Made by a program: the position numbers and the translations under genes | Notes under the pieces: generated by a model | Database searches by the model: none | Seen by the model: only the letters and a program-made list of their open reading frames with translations | What the model was told of the DNA's origin: nothing | Shown: piece after piece, positions 1-6,602 of the stretch | Position numbering within the stretch: the stretch's first letter is position 1 | Layout of the letters: every line of letters starts with the position of its first letter | NCBI GenBank assembly: GCA_937892095.1 | Contig: CALAVC010000200.1 | Span: 1-8,026 of the forward strand | Direction of reading: 5' to 3' | Source of the DNA: an uncultured Bacteroidales bacterium | Lineage (GTDB): Bacteria > Bacteroidota > Bacteroidia > Bacteroidales > Marinilabiliaceae | Length of the DNA: 8,026 nt

Positions 1-124
1 TTAACCACCCCCTCTGAAGATTGCCTACTGTTGCATTATCAACTTGAACTTAGGTTATATTAAAAAAATATAATATCTAAATGGCTCTTTGTATTCTTTG
101 ACCGAAAGTAGGGTGGGGGAGCAC
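1..124. other. Left-edge non-coding stretch
   Basis: I see no gene here. Minus-strand codons read from the TTA at 1-3 hit another stop at 25-27, and no convincing plus-strand frame is present. The stretch is AT-rich at about 57-80. A CCACCC at 5-10 and a GGGTGG at 111-116 are complementary but about 100 bases apart. I cannot assign a role. Confidence 0.5.
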
Positions 125-158
125 AAAAAAACTCACTGGTTTTTCCAGTGAGTTTTTT
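125..158 (-). terminator. Symmetric Rho-independent terminator after the ferredoxin gene
   Basis: A perfect inverted repeat pairs ACTCACTGG (131-139) with CCAGTGAGT (145-153) around a 5-base T loop. The stem can be extended by the A run on the left and the T run on the right. Read on the minus strand, the hairpin ends in a run of seven T, as expected of an intrinsic terminator, and it lies 24 bases beyond the ferredoxin stop codon. Because A and T runs flank both sides it should also work for plus-strand transcription, so a convergent gene may end just outside the left edge. Confidence 0.88.
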
Positions 159-182
159 ACACATTTTGAATAGAACAAACTC

Positions 183-353
183 TTATTCTTCGCTTATAGC
201 TTCAGATGGGCATGCACCTGCGCATGTGCCACAAGATACGCACTTGTCGGGATCTATTACGTATTGGTTTTCGCCTTCGCTAATTGCCTCCACTGGGCAT
301 TCGCCTACGCAGGTACCGCAGGATACACAAGCGTCACTAATTTTGTATGCCAT
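183..353 (-). CDS. Small 2[4Fe-4S] ferredoxin
   Basis: This is a 56-residue bacterial-type ferredoxin starting MAYKISDACVSCGTC. It is a cytoplasmic one-electron carrier for low-potential redox enzymes such as pyruvate:ferredoxin oxidoreductase or hydrogenase; the partner cannot be read from the sequence. Two CxxCxxCxxxCP motifs are visible, with Cys9, 12, 15, 19 and Cys38, 41, 44, 48. In this fold the first three cysteines of one motif and the fourth of the other bind each cluster. The halves are clear internal duplicates (CVSCGTCVGECP and CVSCGTCAGACP, each followed by an EAIS stretch). The length is typical of the clostridial/Bacteroides class. The ATG at 353 is the only one before the in-frame stop at 393-395, so the start is secure. 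The gene has its own upstream -7-like box and a downstream terminator, so it is probably monocistronic. No lineage-specific symbol is warranted. Confidence 0.95.
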   Translation of the reverse strand: MAYKISDACVSCGTCVGECPVEAISEGENQYVIDPDKCVSCGTCAGACPSEAISEE

Positions 354-387
354 GATTCGTATTCTTTTATTGGTTCTTTGTTGTGAG

Positions 388-395
388 CAAAGTTA
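388..395 (-). promoter_or_regulatory. Putative Bacteroidota -7 box of the ferredoxin gene
   Basis: The minus strand reads TAACTTTG here, a full match to the Bacteroidota -7 consensus TAnnTTTG, with 34 bases between its 3' end and the ferredoxin ATG. A -33-type TTTG is not well placed: the nearest (411-414 on the plus strand as CAAA) leaves only a 15-base spacer, shorter than usual. The upstream region at about 430-475 is very AT-rich. The same octamer sits at nearly the same distance from the DUF1573 start. Confidence 0.45.
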
Positions 396-559
396 TAGTA
401 AATATTTTCTCAAAAAAGTGGTCTTCGTTGCTGTTTCCTTTATTTAAAAATTTTCCAATTTTAAGTTTTTAAAATGTGTCTGATTATCAATTAGTTAGGT
501 GCTTGTTTATGGTTATAAAGACCGAGTGTAAATAAATCTATTTCCCTTATTTATATGCT
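396..559. other. Intergenic region upstream of the ferredoxin promoter box
   Basis: This AT-rich spacer lies between the mutase terminator and the ferredoxin promoter box. I found no open frame with a recognisable product, no tRNA-like cloverleaf and no further hairpin with a T run. The poly-A/poly-T segments around 446-475 could bend DNA or act as an UP-like element for the ferredoxin promoter, but that is only a guess. Confidence 0.4.
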
Positions 560-600
560 ATAAAAACAAAAAGAGACAGAATTTTATGATTCCGTCTCTT
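560..600 (-). terminator. Rho-independent terminator of the DUF1573-TlpA-mutase unit
   Basis: A 12-base stem pairs 571-582 with 589-600 around a 6-base loop. The single A/C mismatch in the plus-strand reading becomes a U-G wobble in minus-strand RNA, so the helix is complete only in the direction of the mutase gene. The T-rich tract TTTGTTTTTA follows on the minus strand. The stem begins 8 bases after the mutase stop codon. Confidence 0.85.
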
Positions 601-608
601 CGAGTTGG

Positions 609-1991
609 TTATATGAGGTCTTCTATTTCTTTCTTTATACTTTCTGCAAGTTTGTCTGCTTCTTTTGGGGTATGCGCTTCGGCATATATACGAATGATTG
701 GTTCGGTATTAGACTTGCGCAAGTGAACCCAACTGTCGGCAAAATCAATCTTCACTCCATCGATGTCGTTTACTTGGTCGTTAGCATGCTTTTCTTTTAT
801 TGTTTGTAACAACTTGTTGATGTCTGTAGAGGGTGTAAGATCTATCCTGTTTTTTGAAATGTGGTATTCGGGATATTTTCCTTTCAGTTGCGTTGGTGTC
901 TTGTGTTGCTTGACCATCTGTGTCAGAAAGAGGGCTATGCCCACGAGAGCATCGCGTCCGTAGTGACATTCGGGATAGATGACGCCGCCGTTGCCTTCTC
1001 CACCAATAACAGCATTGGTTTTCTTCATTTGGCTTACCACGTTTACTTCGCCAACAGCGGCTGCAGTATAAGTCTGATTGTGGGCTTGCGTAACGTCGCG
1101 GAGGGCGCGAGATGACGACAAATTGCTGACGGTAGAGCCGGGTGTATGACTAAGGACGTAGTCGGCTACACTTACTATTGTGTATTCCTCACCAAACATT
1201 GTACCGTCTTCGGATATGATTGCTAGTCGGTCTACATCGGGGTCGACAACAAAGCCCACTTCGGCTTTTTTGTCGACTACGAGTTTGGCAATGTCTGTAA
1301 GATTTTGAGGTAGTGGCTCTGGGTTGTGTGCGAAGTTCCCATCTAGCTGCCCGTTTATGGTATACGTTTTTTCAACACCGAGTCTTTCAAGGAGGCGTGG
1401 GAGTATTTTGCCACCCACAGAGTTAATTGTGTCGATAGCTACTGTGAGGTGTGCTTCTTGAATGGCTTCGGCATCGACGAGTGGTAGGGCAAGAACTTTG
1501 TCGATGTGGTATTCTGTGTAATCCTTGGCGGTTACATTGCCTATGTTGTCTATTTCGGCGGCCGTATAGTTGTTCTGTTCTGCTATTTCGAGGACTTTTT
1601 GACCTGCCTCAGCATTAAGAAATTCGCCATTATGATCGAGTAGCTTGAGGGCATTCCATTGTCGTGGGTTATGGCTTGCTGTGATTATTATTCCGCCATC
1701 GGCATGTTCGGCTGTTACTGCTATTTCTGTTGTTGGTGTTGTTGCGAGGTCGATGTCGATAACGTCTGCGCCAGCCCCCATGAGTGTTCCGACTACTATG
1801 TTGCGTACCATAAGTCCTGAGATGCGAGCATCACGACCTACGACTATTTTCAGTTTTCTGTTTTTGGAAACAGATCTTATGTATTCAGTGTATGCAGATA
1901 CAAATTTTACTATGTCTGTCGGTGTTAGAGCTTCGCCAGTCTGACCACCTATGGTGCCACGTATACCCGAGATTGATTTTATGAGCGACAT
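609..1991 (-). CDS. glmM: Phosphohexomutase, GlmM/PMM/PGM family (probable phosphoglucosamine mutase)
   Basis: This 460-residue cytoplasmic enzyme belongs to the alpha-D-phosphohexomutase superfamily, which moves a phosphate between C6 and C1 of a sugar through a phosphoserine. As GlmM it would make glucosamine-1-phosphate for UDP-GlcNAc, feeding peptidoglycan and lipopolysaccharide. All four family motifs are present: the phosphoserine loop TASHNP with Ser106, the metal loop DPDVDR (Asp250, 252, 254), the sugar loop GEGNGG (331-336), and the phosphate loop RKSNTEP (425-431). The N-terminal ISGIRGT and VGRDAR segments are also typical. Length fits the family. The sugar loop is not the GEQSGH of classical GlmM, and the phosphate loop has N where GlmM has G. 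Phosphomannomutase or phosphoglucomutase activity is therefore possible; family membership is secure and the substrate less so. The gene follows the TlpA-like gene by 26 bp, with an A-rich leader and no Shine-Dalgarno, and is last in its unit. Confidence 0.9.
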   Translation of the reverse strand: MSLIKSISGIRGTIGGQTGEALTPTDIVKFVSAYTEYIRSVSKNRKLKIVVGRDARISGLMVRNIVVGTLMGAGADVIDIDLATTPTTEIAVTAEHADGGIIITASHNPRQWNALKLLDHNGEFLNAEAGQKVLEIAEQNNYTAAEIDNIGNVTAKDYTEYHIDKVLALPLVDAEAIQEAHLTVAIDTINSVGGKILPRLLERLGVEKTYTINGQLDGNFAHNPEPLPQNLTDIAKLVVDKKAEVGFVVDPDVDRLAIISEDGTMFGEEYTIVSVADYVLSHTPGSTVSNLSSSRALRDVTQAHNQTYTAAAVGEVNVVSQMKKTNAVIGGEGNGGVIYPECHYGRDALVGIALFLTQMVKQHKTPTQLKGKYPEYHISKNRIDLTPSTDINKLLQTIKEKHANDQVNDIDGVKIDFADSWVHLRKSNTEPIIRIYAEAHTPKEADKLAESIKKEIEDLI

Positions 1992-2017
1992 TGTTGAGCG
2001 GTATATTTATTAAGGGC

Positions 2018-3112
2018 TTATTTTATAAGCGACTCAATTTCTTTGAATAATTTTTCTTCTGTAATATTTTTCTGTACGATAGTTCCGTTTTCGTCTATTA
2101 TGTAGCAGAATGGTATATACTTTATGCAATATTTGTCGGCTATACCACGTGTGTCGCGTAGTTGGTAGCCAGGTAGTTTGTCGTTGCTTACGGCTTTGCG
2201 CCAAGCTGCTTCGTCTTGGTCGACAGAGACACCTACTATGACGCAACCTTTGCTGCCAAATTTCTTATAGACTTCGGTAATTGTTTTATTGTTTTCGCGA
2301 CATGGTTTGCACCACGAAGCCCAAAAGTCGAGCATTACTATTTTGCCGCGCAAATCGGATAGTGTTACTTCTTTTCCGTTGATGTCTGTAAGTGTGAAAT
2401 CTGGTGCGGGTTGATTGATTTCGACGCTTTTACGAGCTTCGTTTTTTGCACGCGAGTTTTCTAAGATTTTATTGAGTAGCTTGACATATTTATTTTCTGA
2501 AATATTTTGTTCAAACTGCTCAATAAGTTGTTCGTTTTCGTCGAAAGAGAAGTTGTTGAGATTGTTGAGAAGGATGAATGGTCCTACTGTATTATTATTG
2601 TTTTCGGCAATGTATTGTTTGATGTAGACCGTTTGTTCATCGTTTATTACCTTGGCTTCTTGCAATAATTCTTCGCGTCTATCATCGTCAAGGCTTGTTT
2701 GTTGGAGTTCGGTCTGCAGTTGGTAAAGTCGTTCTCGACCTGGCATATTCTTGATGTAATTGTCTAAGATTTCGTTTGTCTCAGAACCCTGTACATCTAT
2801 CTCTTCTGGTTTTAATGCATTACCTGTTATGCTGACGTTATCGTTGCCTGCAAAGAAAACGATGTTTTGTTGTCCAAAGTTGAGAACAAAACACTCTGGC
2901 TCTGTGGATTGTCTTTTGGCAAAGTCAAATGCTCCTCTTTTTATGAGGGTTGAGTCGATGCGTTGTGGTACAAAATTGGAGTCTAAGGCTGACAAATATA
3001 TTATTCCGTCGGGCGTATTGTCTATTTGTCCGTGTATACTTAATGAGTTGCGCTGGCAACTTGCGAGCGCAACTCCTAATGTTAGTGTTGTTAGTAATGT
3101 TTTTATTTTCAT
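2018..3112 (-). CDS. Lipoprotein TlpA-like thioredoxin with N-terminal DUF4369-type domain
   Basis: This is a 364-residue exported thiol-disulfide protein. The N-terminus has a lipoprotein signal peptide ending LASC, with Cys19 as the lipidated residue. Residues about 24-115 resemble the DUF4369 domain (I/V-x-G-x-I start, then a segment rich in D, S and F). Residues about 115-225 look helical and charged, probably a linker. From about 231 (PAPDFTLTDINGKEVTLSDL) to the end is an AhpC/TSA-Redoxin thioredoxin fold. Its active site is WCKPC (Cys268 and Cys271), with the cis-proline at Pro334 in YIPFCYIID. The family acts in the periplasm as a reductant or disulfide handler. Extra cysteines at 74, 290, 329 and 336 are visible. 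It lies 19 bp after the DUF1573 gene and 26 bp before the mutase, so it is probably co-transcribed with both. Its natural substrate is unknown; the CGC-containing neighbour is a candidate only by position. Confidence 0.9.
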   Translation of the reverse strand: MKIKTLLTTLTLGVALASCQRNSLSIHGQIDNTPDGIIYLSALDSNFVPQRIDSTLIKRGAFDFAKRQSTEPECFVLNFGQQNIVFFAGNDNVSITGNALKPEEIDVQGSETNEILDNYIKNMPGRERLYQLQTELQQTSLDDDRREELLQEAKVINDEQTVYIKQYIAENNNNTVGPFILLNNLNNFSFDENEQLIEQFEQNISENKYVKLLNKILENSRAKNEARKSVEINQPAPDFTLTDINGKEVTLSDLRGKIVMLDFWASWCKPCRENNKTITEVYKKFGSKGCVIVGVSVDQDEAAWRKAVSNDKLPGYQLRDTRGIADKYCIKYIPFCYIIDENGTIVQKNITEEKLFKEIESLIK

Positions 3113-3131
3113 GAGGTCAGTAGTCGGTGAT

Positions 3132-4226
3132 TTATTTTACCACGTCGGCACCCGGAACAAGAATGTTACTTGTTATTTTGAGAATAACATTGGTATTCTT
3201 TGGATCGTTGGAAATTACGGTGATGTTTTTGGATTGGTGTCCAGTTTTGCCGTGAGGATCGAAAGCAACGTGAATGTTTGTTGATTCTCCTTTTTCGAGG
3301 ATTGTTTTCTGTGGTGTTACTGCTGTGCAACCACAAGATGCTTTTATCTTGCGAAGAATTAGTTTTTCGTTGCCGTTGTTGGTAACTATAAAGTCATATT
3401 CGACCTTTTTAGTTTGGGGTATGTCTCCGAAGTTGTGAACTTTTTCGTTGAAAGAAATGACTGGAGCATTGGCCAATTCTTTCTCAGTTAGTTTAGAGAA
3501 GTCTTCTTCGATGCTTGCGCTAAGTGATATGCGGTTTTTGTATTGTCTTTTGCCATCGAAGATTACGTAGAGATAGTCTGATACGAAGCCCCAATCTTGT
3601 TTTTTCGAAGCATCAAAAGTGGCCACAATAAGACCTTTTTCGCCTGGTTTGAGTGTTGCTGGTTGACAGACTACTTTGATGTGTTGAGGTACGTTGATAA
3701 AGTCGGGTGTAAGCTCTTTGTCGGATGTATTGATGATTTTTACTTCCGATGTTTTCTGTTCTCCTGGTGCGAGTTTGGTAAATGCTATGTGATTGTTTTC
3801 GAGTCGGAGACCTTCCATGAGCACAGGATAGTCGTCTTCAACTGTGCGTGGACGTTGGAGTACATTGCCCATTATCCGTATGGTTTTCACTGGTTGCTGG
3901 GCGTTGCTCTGTATTGTGATAGTCTTGGAGAACTTGCCAGGGCGAGCTGTTGGGTCGAATGTTACTTTTATATTACCTTTTTCGTTTGGTCGGACGGGTG
4001 TGCGTGTCCATTCTGGTGTCGTGCAACCACAAGACGCTTGTACTTGGCTAAGGACGAGTGGTGATGCTCCTGTGTTGGTATAGTTGAAGACGTAAGTGAC
4101 CTTGCCGTCTTTTTCTTGTATGTCGCCAAAGTCGTGGCTATCTGTTTCAAAAGTCAGTATGGGTTTTTGCGCCAGAAGAGTGGTGCATGCAAGTAATAGG
4201 CTGAAAAGTGATGTTAACTTTTTCAT
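3132..4226 (-). CDS. Exported DUF1573 protein with three Ig-like units, two bearing CGC
   Basis: This 364-residue protein of unknown function is predicted to be secreted to the periplasm or cell surface. It begins with a signal peptide (MKKLTSLFSLLLACTTLLAQ) with likely cleavage near residue 20; no lipobox fits. Two DUF1573 domains are clear, at about 25-122 and 256-355. Each has a FGDI strand, an N/TNxG turn and the hallmark ASCGCT (Cys66/Cys68 and Cys298/Cys300), followed by a VxFDP strand. Residues about 135-240 form a third Ig-like unit with the same strand pattern (LAPGEQKTSEVKIINTSDKE, then LKPGEKGLIVATFDAS) but no CGC; Cys187 is its only cysteine. The gene is first in its unit, after a terminator and a -7-like box, and the TlpA-like thioredoxin follows by 19 bp. 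The leader is A-rich (AAACAAAGAAATG) without Shine-Dalgarno. The domain call is firm; its biochemical role is not known to me. Confidence 0.9.
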   Translation of the reverse strand: MKKLTSLFSLLLACTTLLAQKPILTFETDSHDFGDIQEKDGKVTYVFNYTNTGASPLVLSQVQASCGCTTPEWTRTPVRPNEKGNIKVTFDPTARPGKFSKTITIQSNAQQPVKTIRIMGNVLQRPRTVEDDYPVLMEGLRLENNHIAFTKLAPGEQKTSEVKIINTSDKELTPDFINVPQHIKVVCQPATLKPGEKGLIVATFDASKKQDWGFVSDYLYVIFDGKRQYKNRISLSASIEEDFSKLTEKELANAPVISFNEKVHNFGDIPQTKKVEYDFIVTNNGNEKLILRKIKASCGCTAVTPQKTILEKGESTNIHVAFDPHGKTGHQSKNITVISNDPKNTNVILKITSNILVPGADVVK

Positions 4227-4261
4227 TTCTTTGTTTCCGTTTTGGGGTTTACTTACTTCTA

Positions 4262-4269
4262 CAAAGTTA
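4262..4269 (-). promoter_or_regulatory. Putative -7 box for the DUF1573-TlpA-mutase unit
   Basis: The minus strand reads TAACTTTG, a full match to TAnnTTTG, and lies 35 bases before the DUF1573 ATG. A possible -33 TTG (plus-strand CAA at 4293-4295) gives a 23-base spacer, at the long end of the usual range. A second full match, TAAATTTG, occurs on the minus strand at 4326-4333, 99 bases before the ATG, and could be an alternative start. The intervening 4227-4348 holds no open frame of interest. Confidence 0.45.
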
Positions 4270-4340
4270 GCAAAATGCGTTTATAAACTTTGCAATTGTT
4301 TACATCGTTGCTGCAATTTTTGCGCCAAATTTATTGCCTC

Positions 4341-4380
4341 TATAAAACAAAAACAGAATGTCTTTTAACATTCTGTTTTT
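4341..4380 (-). terminator. Rho-independent terminator of the SusC/SusD unit
   Basis: A perfect 12-base stem pairs AAAACAGAATGT (4350-4361) with ACATTCTGTTTT (4368-4379) around a 6-base loop. On the minus strand it is followed by a T-rich tract (TTTTTGTTTTAT). It begins about 25 bases after the SusD stop codon, so it should end the SusC/SusD transcript and separate it from the DUF1573 unit. Confidence 0.9.
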
Positions 4381-4404
4381 GATATGGTGGTCCGGGTTGC
4401 GCTC

Positions 4405-6579
4405 CTATTCGGCAAGAGGGTCAAATGTTCCATTGGCACCTGCGTTGTTGCTGTCTTTCCATCCGATTGTTTGTGGTAGGTTGACATTGTCGCTCATGGT
4501 GCCTTGCGAGAAGCCGAGGAAGTAGTATTTAGCGTAGAACTTCATATATTCGTCTTCGTGATTGCTATTGCGCGCATCACCTTTGTTTTCTTTGAATGCG
4601 AGGTGTTCTGTGTACCATTCTTTTAAAGTTTCGAGTTGTGAAGATATGTTTTCTTCGCGGAGGTCGATTGCTTTGCAACGCTTGACACCATTTTTGACGA
4701 GTGGATCGCTGTCGAATGTTGTTCCACCAACGCCGTAGGTGTCTGCAGTGCGATATTGTATTGTTTCGCGTCGCTGTCCGTTGAGAGGTTTTACGCCGAG
4801 CCAAGTGCAAGTGTTACCACCCCATCCAGTTAGTTTCCAAGTGTCAGGACACCCTTCGATGGTTGACATTTCTGCACCACCATCGTAGAGAAGCCAACGT
4901 CGAGCATCGTCAAATCGTTTGCCTTCGTAGGCCAGTTCTATTTGACGTTCGTAGAGGATGGCACTCATACAACTTGCTTGGTTTGTAGAGACGCTTGTTG
5001 GCAGCCCGTAGTTGTTGGCTGCAGTATAACCTGCTCGCTCTCTGACTTTTTGTAGTTGAGCTGTGGCTTCGTCTAAGTGACCTGCACCGCAAGCTGCTTC
5101 GGCAAGATTGAGTAGACATTCGGCATAACGAATTTCGATATATGGGGCTGCGGAGTAGCAGAAGCCACCATTTGAAGCACTTGGATCGAATGCATATAGC
5201 GGTGAACTATTTACATCGAGGTCGTCGCTACGTTTGCGGATATAGACACCGCACTTGCTTGTCAGTAAATTGTCTGCACCATAGGAGTTGCCACTCTCTA
5301 CGTTGCCTGCATCGCTTTTGTCGACATACCATACGTAGTTCCAAAGTTCGTAGTTTGTGCCGTTGTCGTAGCTTGGGTTATTAACATCGGCAGTGGTGGG
5401 GTCTCCACTATACGCCCATCTGAAACCGGGGAACGCGAATGTGCGATAGAAGCGTGGGTCGCGGTCGATGAATGGGTATGTTGGGTCGTAGTCGATTTCT
5501 GACTTTTCGAGGTTCGTGTAGTTGTCGGTAAGGGTGGCAGGTAGTTTGCCGTCTTTCATCGGGAATAGGTTGATGAGCATCGACGAAGGGGTCTTGCCAC
5601 CTTTTCCTGTGGTGTTTTTGGGGCGAATGGCAGCTTCCCACATGTTGTTTTTCTGTCCATCGCCAGTGTTGACTGTATTTGCGAGGGTTACGAATATGGC
5701 TTCTTTGCTTGTGTATTGCGAGAAAAGCCCTGCAAAGTCTGAACCATTGACATTGGAGCCTGTCGTGTATAGTTGGTGATTAGCACGGATTGTCTCCATG
5801 TCCGTTTTCATGGTTTCGTAGGCTGCTGTCCAACGACTTTGGTCGTTGGTGCGATTGAGTATGGGGCTACACCATAGAAGCAAAACGCGTTGTTTGAGTG
5901 CGAGGGCGGCTGATGCTGTTATGCGTCCGTAGTTGCTCGATTCCCAATTTTTGCTTGCAAGTTTTTGAGCTGCTACATCGAGGTCGGAAATAATGAACTC
6001 TATGCATTCGCGAGCAGAAGAGCGAGGCGTGAAAGAACTTTCTGTGGGTTCTTGCACGGTGCTGACAAGTGGTACGCCACCATACCATTTGACAAGTTGA
6101 TAGTAGCACCATGCTCGGAAGAAATATGCTTGTGCTACGAGTTCGTCTTTCTTATCATCGGATAGAGAGCCAGCCTCGATGCCTTCGATGACGTCGTTTA
6201 TGTTGCGAATGCGACCATATACGGAGGCTTGAATGTTGTTGCTCTGGTTTCGGAAATAGTCGGGGACTATTGTCCCGTTGAGTGCGTCCATTTCATTCTC
6301 TGGGTCGACGAAAACACTGAATCCTGCGTACTCTTCTGTGCTTTTGCTTTGTTCGTCATTAGTGCCCGTTGCGTTGTTGAAATAGCTTGCATCGCTATTG
6401 GGATTTGGTAGGCACCAGCTATAAAGGTCGTTTACTCGACCATTGGCACCTTCATAGTCGTCGTATATGTCTGCGTTGACGTTGTCATAGTTCTTCTTGT
6501 CTTGCAAAAAGTCGTCGTTGCACGATGTGCAAGCAAAGACGGCGGACAAGGCTACGACTGTGTATATATTCTTGTTCAT
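4405..6579 (-). CDS. SusD/RagB-family nutrient-binding outer-membrane lipoprotein
   Basis: This 724-residue surface lipoprotein is the binding lid of a SusC/D complex. It captures a glycan or other oligomer and passes it to the transporter encoded just upstream. The signal peptide ends ACTSC with Cys20 as the likely lipidated residue, followed by NDDFLQ, the usual SusD start; Cys17 is a less likely alternative. SusD helical (TPR-like) landmarks are visible: AQAYFFRAWCYYQLVKWYGG (149-168), YGRITASAALALKQR (217-231), APYIEIRYAECLLNLAEA (478-495), LQKVRERAGY (509-518) and YERQIELAYEGKRFDDARRW (543-562). The protein is longer than most SusD proteins (about 500-650), with extra material in about 270-475 and after 565. 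Fourteen cysteines are unusually many. It starts 23 bp after the SusC stop, with an A-rich leader (ATTAAAATG), and a terminator follows. The family is certain, but the ligand cannot be inferred. Confidence 0.95.
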   Translation of the reverse strand: MNKNIYTVVALSAVFACTSCNDDFLQDKKNYDNVNADIYDDYEGANGRVNDLYSWCLPNPNSDASYFNNATGTNDEQSKSTEEYAGFSVFVDPENEMDALNGTIVPDYFRNQSNNIQASVYGRIRNINDVIEGIEAGSLSDDKKDELVAQAYFFRAWCYYQLVKWYGGVPLVSTVQEPTESSFTPRSSARECIEFIISDLDVAAQKLASKNWESSNYGRITASAALALKQRVLLLWCSPILNRTNDQSRWTAAYETMKTDMETIRANHQLYTTGSNVNGSDFAGLFSQYTSKEAIFVTLANTVNTGDGQKNNMWEAAIRPKNTTGKGGKTPSSMLINLFPMKDGKLPATLTDNYTNLEKSEIDYDPTYPFIDRDPRFYRTFAFPGFRWAYSGDPTTADVNNPSYDNGTNYELWNYVWYVDKSDAGNVESGNSYGADNLLTSKCGVYIRKRSDDLDVNSSPLYAFDPSASNGGFCYSAAPYIEIRYAECLLNLAEAACGAGHLDEATAQLQKVRERAGYTAANNYGLPTSVSTNQASCMSAILYERQIELAYEGKRFDDARRWLLYDGGAEMSTIEGCPDTWKLTGWGGNTCTWLGVKPLNGQRRETIQYRTADTYGVGGTTFDSDPLVKNGVKRCKAIDLREENISSQLETLKEWYTEHLAFKENKGDARNSNHEDEYMKFYAKYYFLGFSQGTMSDNVNLPQTIGWKDSNNAGANGTFDPLAE

Positions 6580-6602
6580 TTTAATTGCGAAATCTTAAAT
6601 GA

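Noticed and set aside
5..116. CCACCC and GGGTGG as an inverted repeat near the left edge
   Set aside because: The arms are only six bases and about 100 bases apart, with no flanking duplication or transposase, so there is no support for a mobile-element end.
148..447. 99-residue plus-strand open frame with an internal repeat
   Set aside because: It is the antisense of the minus-strand ferredoxin. Its repeat mirrors the two CxxCxxCxxxCP motifs and it starts inside the terminator hairpin.
2016..2030. Small hairpin GCTTAT/ATAAGC over the TlpA stop codon
   Set aside because: It has a six-base AT-rich stem and no T run after it on the minus strand, so it is unlikely to terminate. It could be chance or a weak RNA-processing site.
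2760..3284. 174-residue plus-strand open frame across the TlpA/DUF1573 junction
   Set aside because: It is fully antisense to two well-supported genes, has no recognisable domain, and its apparent composition follows from the opposite strand.
3597..4064. 155-residue plus-strand open frame rich in Cys, Trp and Phe
   Set aside because: It lies entirely opposite the DUF1573 gene and has the odd composition typical of a shadow frame.
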